From assembly GCA_030278955.1 (NCBI GenBank), contig JAOANR010000008.1, forward strand, positions 44,748,055 to 44,812,054: 64,000 nt of DNA, in the 5' to 3' direction. Positions 57,696 to 64,000 of this stretch are shown here, in pieces. How positions within the stretch are numbered: position 1 is the first letter of the stretch; each line of letters opens with the position of its first letter. The position numbers and the translations under genes are program-made. Source of the stretch: Hygrophila difformis. Lineage: Eukaryota; Streptophyta; Magnoliopsida; Lamiales; Acanthaceae. The notes beneath the pieces were generated by a model. That model was not told where the DNA came from. It saw only the letters and a list, made by a program, of their open reading frames with translations, and searched no databases.

Positions 57696-58608
57696 TGTTG
57701 GGAACCAGTTTTGAGCAAATGTGTTCACAACCGATGTCTGAACTACTTCTTTGAACCAACCACTCCAGTATACGTCAAATTATTCAAGAAGGTGGAGCTG
57801 ACGAATCTGCAATAGGATCATCACCAACGGTCTGCTGATTCTTGCCCGGATCGTGTTCAGGATGTATGGAAACAAAGATCTCCTAATCCTGGCAACTCCA
57901 TTCTAAAGAAAGGAAAGATATGGAAACAAAATCTTCCCTAGAATGAAGGACTTTCTTCTCTATTCAAATACGCCGGCTGAGGGATGTTTTGAGTATGACT
58001 TGATAATCCATTTTCTCCCTTAAACCATTGAAGCATTTGTGAGTGAGAAATACATCCCTTCCCGTGTTCGTGATTACATCATCTTGAAGGGATTTATTCG
58101 ATCAACACTGCCTTGGGTGAATTGATCGAGATTGTGCTACTGTGGTCTTGATTGAAGTCGACGAAGTCAGTCAAGCTTTCCAAGGAGTCGTCAACACACG
58201 AGCTTAATTAAATCTATTCTTGAAGGAAGGTTTGCCAACAGGTTTCGGCCAAGGGTAACTTGAAGGGGGAGCCTTCAAGGAATTGGAGCAAGGTCGGGGA
58301 GATATTCACCAAAGCAGGGAGTGTTTTGGTTCGACAATTCAAACTGCTTGGAGATTAGAGTTGGGCAAATTGAAACACTATTGTTTGATCGTGGATCGAG
58401 TTGAACAAGTAGTGAAACCTCCTGGATTGGTATCCCCCAGATGTAGGCTTGTGTCGAACTGGGTCAACAAATCTTTGAGTTCGTTTACTTTTCAGTTTAT
58501 CTTTATTCCGTTGCATATTATTATTAAACTGAATAACGTATCCACGAAAGGTGTTTGAATTAGTTTACAGGACTATTCTACTGGTTATCCTAGCAAACGG
58601 ACCTAACA
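57696..58608 (+). mobile_element. Element C, 3' LTR (Ty1/copia)
   Basis: About 913 bases from TGTTGGGAACC to ACCTAACA, in the size range of SIRE LTRs. No second copy is in the window, so the right edge rests on the TG...CA rule and AT-rich DNA beyond. Confidence 0.72.
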
Positions 58609-59999
58609 GAAACAATTATATATATTGAGATAATCATATTATAAATCCAATATCATTTATTTATAGATTTAATATCGATTTATTCTAATATACTTGCAAT
58701 CCTACTGTCATGGATTTTCTAACGAATTTTAGGAGTGAAGTAATGTTACTTTCTGCATATCTTTAGGGGATTTCGTTAGTGCTTGAATTGAACTGATCTG
58801 GTATTCTAATGATGTCTGATTTTGGACAACCGATTTTGCGGATAGGATAACATATATATAGTAGATCTAGGAACAGCTGGATCATTGTAATGTCCAAAAT
58901 AAAGGCATGGATGGTGTTCTAAGTCTTCTTCACTTGGCATTAAGATGAACTTAGCTTAGTCTTATTTTGCATCAATTGACATAGAATTTGTACTTTCTTG
59001 TCCTGCTAAATTTGCATCGAAATACTTAATCTGTAAACAATACAAGTACATAAATTCCCAAATGGTGTTTTATGCGATTCATGATGGTTATGTGGATTTA
59101 GTTAGGCTATTTTTGGTAACATCACTTATCACTCACTTAATTTTAATGGAATATAGTACTAATTATTTATTAAATTTGATAACGGCAACTAATTTAATTT
59201 TTTTTTGTTGAACAGCCTATAAATGCTAGGAAATGGGTGGTGTGAGTCATGCCACACAAATTACAAACAACTAACTTAATTAATTAAGTTGGTCGAAAAA
59301 TTAAAATGAAGCTAAAGATTAAAATGAAGTGATTTGGTTTTCGGCTCTTGGTGGTAAATAAGTTGTTGGAACTTCATCCCAACAACGAATGTGCTGATCA
59401 CTTTGCTTTCTCAACTAATTCAGTTAGAAATGTAGCTACAATGAAAAGCCGAATCATGGACTATTATGGGCATGGATGCGGAATCTGCAACAACAACAAT
59501 CTTGGAAGGAAGGACCGTGCTCCCGAAATCGAGCAAAGCAATTAACGTACCAAATTTCCAAGTTACTGAAGGCCAAGGAAGTTCAAGCAAACATAAATAA
59601 AGAAGGTCGTTGTGCAACCATGCTATTGTGACCCATTTCGAGTAGTTCGTTCGATCAGAAGTAACCCATGCATGTCAAATTTGGGTTGTCATACTCTTAC
59701 AACATTTGTTTATAACCAGAGAGGTGGAACGATGTGGAAAATGTGATTGTTGTGAAAGTTTGTACATGAATATATTCAATAAGAGCATGTTTGGAACATT
59801 GTACTGTGCTATGTTGTATAGTATTAATTAATATAGTTATATTGTATTATGATGTACTGTATTAAATTAATGTTATATACAATGTTGGGTGTTGATATTT
59901 TATTGCATCATAATGTATTATATTTTAAGTAATTAAAAAAATAATTAATATATTAGTAAATAATATATAGATTTATTAAAAATAATACTGTAGTAAATT
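58609..59999. other. AT-rich DNA without recognised gene
   Basis: About 1.4 kb. A short frame at 59348-59545 (starting after a weak ATG-less stretch with LLELHPNNE) is slightly protein-like, but I cannot assign it. A TATAAATG at 59219 is the only promoter-like word noted. Confidence 0.4.
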
Positions 60000-60395
60000 A
60001 ATTCAGGACAATCGGGGTTCGGGTTTGTGGTGAGAAGCGCCGATGGTAATTGGATGGAGGGGGGTTGTGGGCACCCGGGACACAACTCTATTTTGTTTGC
60101 GGAATTGACTGCCATGGTGAGTGGTATTGAGCTTGTTGCAAGGAAGGGAATTAGCAAGGTGTGCTGCTACACCGACTCTCTGATTGGTATTAATCTCATC
60201 GCGACTCAACCACATTCTCATCCTTATGCGGCCTGCTTATCAACATCAAGGAGTTACAGGATTCCTTTGAAGAATGCTCTTTACACCACATCTTTCGGGA
60301 AGGAAATAGGGTGGCGGACAAACTTGCTAAACACGGTGCTTCGGTTGAGGACTTCGTTACCACTTGGGCCTTCCTGCCAGTGGCAGACCCAGGAT
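60000..60395 (+). pseudogene. Plant RNase H-like (RVT_3) fragment, probably from a non-LTR element
   Basis: It reads FGFVVRSADGNWMEGG, then LFAELTAMVSGIELV and CCYTDSLIGINLI. After a frame change near 60235 it reads IFREGNRVADKLAKHGAS. This is the Glu, Asp and terminal Asp of a type I RNase H as found at the end of plant LINE polyproteins and related domesticated copies. The first catalytic Asp and upstream reverse transcriptase are missing. It runs directly into the hAT-like repeat at 60374. Confidence 0.65.
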
Positions 60396-61249
60396 TTTTT
60401 AGTTGGTAGGGGCGGAGCTTAAGTAGACAAAATAATTATATGTACGTTTGTTCATAAAAGAGTACAAAATATGAACAAGGTTGTAATTGTGTGGCATGAG
60501 CACCCGCCAACCTTTTCTCAAGCCTTTAATGACTCCTCCAAAAATATGAAAAAGGTTTAACCACAAGAAGAATAATAAAAATATTTAAATTAATTCAAAT
60601 AATTTGTTTGCGAGAAATCTACTTAATTGATATTGTCGGCTGTATATCTTTTGATGATGCTGCAATATGGATTCATTATTTATAGAGGTGAAAACATATT
60701 TTTCAATATACGACACTATAGTATTACTTATCAACTTATCTCCCAATTTATTCCTCAATTTTATTTTCATAAGATTCATTGTCGATATTAATTGGTAAGA
60801 TCAATGTTAATTCAATCAATTTAAAAATAATTGGTAAAATCACATCATACAACTGCACATCATAACTCCTATTAATTGATGAAAATAAGCTAGAGAAAGT
60901 TCATACAGACGAAGTAATCATGTCTATCAAACTTGGAGAATTGAGTTATATATATGATCAAGATAACAAAATAGCAATTCGAAGTTGTTTTAGTGAATCG
61001 GCTATTCATCTCACACTTCAATAAATCGAAAGCCTAGGAAAATAATATTTAAGTGAATTCAAAAGTACCTTAATATAGAAGCACAATTCATATGTCAAAT
61101 TAAAATAATAAAAATACTAATTTTGGATTAGAGCAATAGAATAGAGATGTTCTAATTTGATTCTAATCAATAAAATTAAAATTAATAATATATACATTAT
61201 TTTCTAAAAAAATGAGGTGGGGCCCGGGCCCCCACCTGGCCTAGGCCTA
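60374..61249 (-). mobile_element. hAT-like transposon remnant
   Basis: It begins with CAGTGGCAGACCCAGGATTT, a terminal sequence style common in plant TTF/MYM-type hAT repeats, and ends in GGGCCCCCACCTGGCC, where the U LTR cut off the other end. On the minus strand 60779-60585 reads LRNKLGDKLISNTIVSYIEK and continues to a stop, resembling the hAT transposase C-terminus. The region further upstream on the minus strand (about 60790-60960) is decayed. Confidence 0.55.
60585..60779 (-). pseudogene. hAT transposase C-terminal fragment
   Basis: A 64-residue frame with KLGDKLISNTIVSYIEKYVF and the Ile-Asn-Asn-Glu pattern seen at the end of plant hAT (zinc-finger MYM/TTF type) transposases. The catalytic core is missing. 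Confidence 0.5.
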
Positions 61250-62284
61250 TGTAATACCCGAGAATTTTGTAACATAAAACAAATAATTAAATAAATAAAT
61301 ATTAAATAAATAAATAATAAATAAATACACTAAATAAATAAAGAGCAAAAAAAGAAATGAGAAATGAAATCTAATCTAAAAAGGAATTAAAGTTCCAAGA
61401 CTCAAGATAATTTAACCGAATAAATTTTACACCGAAACTCGACACCAATGGACTCGAGAACTCTAGTCCAAACATAAATTTAGACCCAAATAAAATGACG
61501 ATAGGAAATAGGAGCCCGAAGATACCCCGGAAATCGGAATCCGAGAACATAGGGGGTTAGAAGTCCGAAAGAGAGAAGGAAATGCCCGACGGATCGCATG
61601 ACCCGCCCGGACCGGAGTCCAGGCGGCAGCCGCGTGGTGGCCGCGCGGTGTTTGGCTAAACGGCGCGCCACGGCCGCGCCAGCGGACAGATTCGCCCGTT
61701 GCGAGATTTACTCGCCCGAATCCGGATTTTCCGACTTCGGTTGTATTCCTTTCGGCTAAAGACTCACATAGGCCGACCTTGGACGTCCCTAGGTCGTGCC
61801 TATCTATAAATAACACCTCTTGTCAGCCCCCAACACTTTTCAAAATCCTACAACTCTCTATACGTTCGAAAACCCTAATCCCGGAGTTGTCGGAGGCACG
61901 AAACCAAGGCGAGGACTGTTTTGGACGAATCCGGAAGTCTTCTATCGTTGTGGTAAGTCTGATCCATTCGTCTCTTACGTTTTGATTCGAAAACGAATCC
62001 TAACTTCGTCTCTTTCTTTCCTACACCCCGAATCGGATCTAGAATGAAGAACCCGACGAACGGAGGAGATAAACGGTGGACTGGAAGCCACGCCTCCGAA
62101 TCGACGAACCCGGACCACTGTAAATCTGTAAGTTAACACTTACATGGTTTTGGGAGTAATTAAAACACTTTAATCTAAAGGTTTAACCAAGAATTCGAAA
62201 ATCTGTCAACACGAAATCTTTACCGGCGCAGCGTTTTTGCACGATTTTTCCGAACCCATAAAATTCTTCAAACGAGAAAACTTA
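61250..62284 (+). mobile_element. LTR U, 5' part (W-like gypsy family)
   Basis: Starts TGTAATACCCGAGAATTTTG and follows the W LTR layout: AAAT microsatellite (about 61280-61345), GC-rich block (about 61600-61690), TATAAATA (61805-61812), donor-like sites (61953, 62128). It stops at 62284, where a minus-strand Z-like LTR begins, equivalent to about 48893 of W. Confidence 0.82.
61805..61812 (+). promoter_or_regulatory. TATA box of LTR U
   Basis: TATAAATA in the same place as in W, about 150 bases before GGTAAG. Confidence 0.6.
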
Positions 62285-64000
62285 TGTAACACCCCGGATT
62301 TGATCACCCAGGCCAGGGCATTACCGCCACACCTTTCTAAACAAGACACGAACCAAGTCGAGCTTATTCAGAAAGATGCTAAGGCTAAGTTGTACCAAAT
62401 TTTCAAAACAATTTAAAATCCATTCAATATGCCCGAAGTAAAATCAATTCAGAGTATCACATGCATAAAAATAAATAATAACAGTGCGGAAGCAAAATAG
62501 GGCCAAACAGACGGCCAAAACCAAAGTTCAATGTTCCAAGTCCAATACGAGAAATTTAAAATAAATTTAATGCGACAAGTCCTTTCTTCGAAAAATCCCA
62601 TCCCGTAGTGCCATGACTTACTCTGCGAAAAATGGAAAACAACAAATTTATCAGTACAAACGGTACTGCGTAAGTTAATGCATAGCATGACAAACCTTAA
62701 AGTTTTTAGAAGAGTAATAAAAAGATGGAATTTTAATATTTAAAAATAAACGAGAAAATAATTTACGGCAATTTTCCACTTTACCAATTACACCAATACC
62801 AATGCTCATTTTGATCGAGGACATCCAAAAATTACCCGCTTGGGCACTTATGTCCACAAGCCGCCGGTATCAACGATCCTGGGCCTAAGCCGTTTAAGAT
62901 CAAATTACCCGCTTGGGCGCTTATGTCCACAAGCCGACGGTATCCACAATGTGAGAGTAGCGGACCCTATACAGACACACTCCGGAGCCCTAGGTAACCC
63001 ATACGGATACACCTAGGAGTATAGACTCATACAAACACGCAACATAATTTCCTTGGCGCCGTTTTGGCCACCAAAAAGAGGGGGCGGCCAAACGAGCCCA
63101 CGCCAAGTGCACTTACCCTCCAAAGTTGGGCATCTAACTCGATCAAAACTCACAAAGTTTCAAAATTCACATTTTTAATCATTACAAAACATATTTACAT
63201 TTCCAGAATTCATAATATTCCCAAAAGAGTAGCAATTGACTCATAAATCATCACAACGCACGAAAACAAGTTTACTGGTAAAGAACTCACCGTAGCAGTT
63301 TTCAAATTCACACTAGGAACTGTAGTAAAACTTTTTAGAAAATTCTGAAAATTTTACAGGTACTAGGAGACATCAAAATAAGCGTTTTTCTCAGAAATAG
63401 GCCTTAGCAAATTCGGATTCTAAGTAGCCTAAAAAAAATCATTACAGAAACTCATATTTCAAAGGGTGCAGAAATCACTGTTCACTCGACCACAGTTCCT
63501 TTAAAAATCCATAACAATTCGAAGAATGATCCAAAAATTCTGAAATTTCACAGGGATAAACTAGACACATAGATGAACAATTTTCATGAAGAAACTAACC
63601 ATCAAAAACGATCGTAACTAGGAGTAATACGGACTACAAAACTGGTTATACTATGAAACGAAATCTGTCATCATGAACTCAGAAAATACCAGATGCTTTT
63701 TCGATGCCCAAATCATGTCCAGAAATTATGAAAATTTATAGAGATCATCGTTAAAGTGTTAGGAACATTTTTCATTTAGAAAAGTTTTCCCAAAAACGAA
63801 CGGATCTAGACGAACAAAGAGGAACAAAAGAAACTAACCTATAGAAACCCTAAATCACAGATTTGACAAGAGATAGAATTCGAGTTGTTTCTCCATGAAT
63901 ACTCAACCAAAAACTATAAAATTTGAAAGGCACAACACTAACTTACTTTAGAAGAGATTGGAATCAAGATTCGCCTTGGTTGGATCTCCAAATTCGTCCG
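62285..64000 (-). mobile_element. Z-like LTR on the minus strand (incomplete at window end)
   Basis: It starts TGTAACACCCCGGATTTGATC, the reverse complement of the Z LTR end, and runs out of the window at the equivalent of about 2640 of Z. It contains the terminal stem, the acceptor-module hairpin (CAGTAC/GTACTG at 62652-62668) and two hairpin repeats (about 62835-62940), all on the minus strand. Confidence 0.85.

Noticed and set aside
59348..59545. Possible PPR-type end from LLELHPNNE
   Set aside because: Only a few residues agree, and the rest does not follow the PPR E-motif pattern.
60027..60422. Single intact 131-residue RNase H gene
   Set aside because: The second half of the domain is in another frame, and the listed frame runs into the hAT repeat.

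Overview
The window is plant nuclear DNA made almost entirely of nested transposable elements; no intact host gene is visible. A flowering plant is indicated by the chromodomain-type Ty3/gypsy elements, the SIRE-type Ty1/copia element, and Helitrons carrying intron-bearing fragments of plant-like genes. The species cannot be named from the sequence. Boundaries were worked out by eye from LTR ends, target-site duplications (TSDs) and interrupted reading frames.

Nesting, outermost first. (1) Copia element C (SIRE-like) is cut inside reverse transcriptase by gypsy element W and again by solo LTR V (50927-53653, TSD CCAAG). Its RNase H, decayed env-like ORF and 3' LTR run to 58608. (2) W (5' LTR 1-1564, 3' LTR 47822-50559) keeps only gag. 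(3) Inside the W leader lies Z (1792-45777, TSD ATAGA), a Tekay-like gypsy element with a decayed gag-pol. (4) Inside the Z integrase lies X (9249-43855, TSD GTTGG), a minus-strand, non-coding, LARD-like element with about 4.5 kb LTRs. (5) Inside the X interior lies Y (14809-26221, TSD TATAT), a full-length young Tekay-like element with an uninterrupted 1558-residue polyprotein. Two minus-strand Helitrons (29670-34505 and 34512-42399) sit in the TA repeat of the X 5' LTR and carry exon fragments resembling KDPG-aldolase-like, WD40, EFR3/SRL2-like and REV1-like genes.

The right flank (58609-64000) holds unassigned AT-rich DNA, an RNase H fragment, a hAT transposase tail, a W-like LTR and an opposed Z-like LTR.

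The most unusual signal is in the LTRs. W, Z, Y, V and X differ in most of their sequence but share the same ordered architecture: splice-donor-like sites, arrays of small hairpins, a branch-point motif followed by a compensating hairpin and a strong 3' splice site, and a terminal stem near the LTR end. This suggests a conserved structured intron inside the LTR leader. Other points are an extra coiled-coil ORF before gag in Y and Z, a hairpin before the polypurine tract with compensatory changes, and two alternative polypurine-tract/LTR-start junctions.
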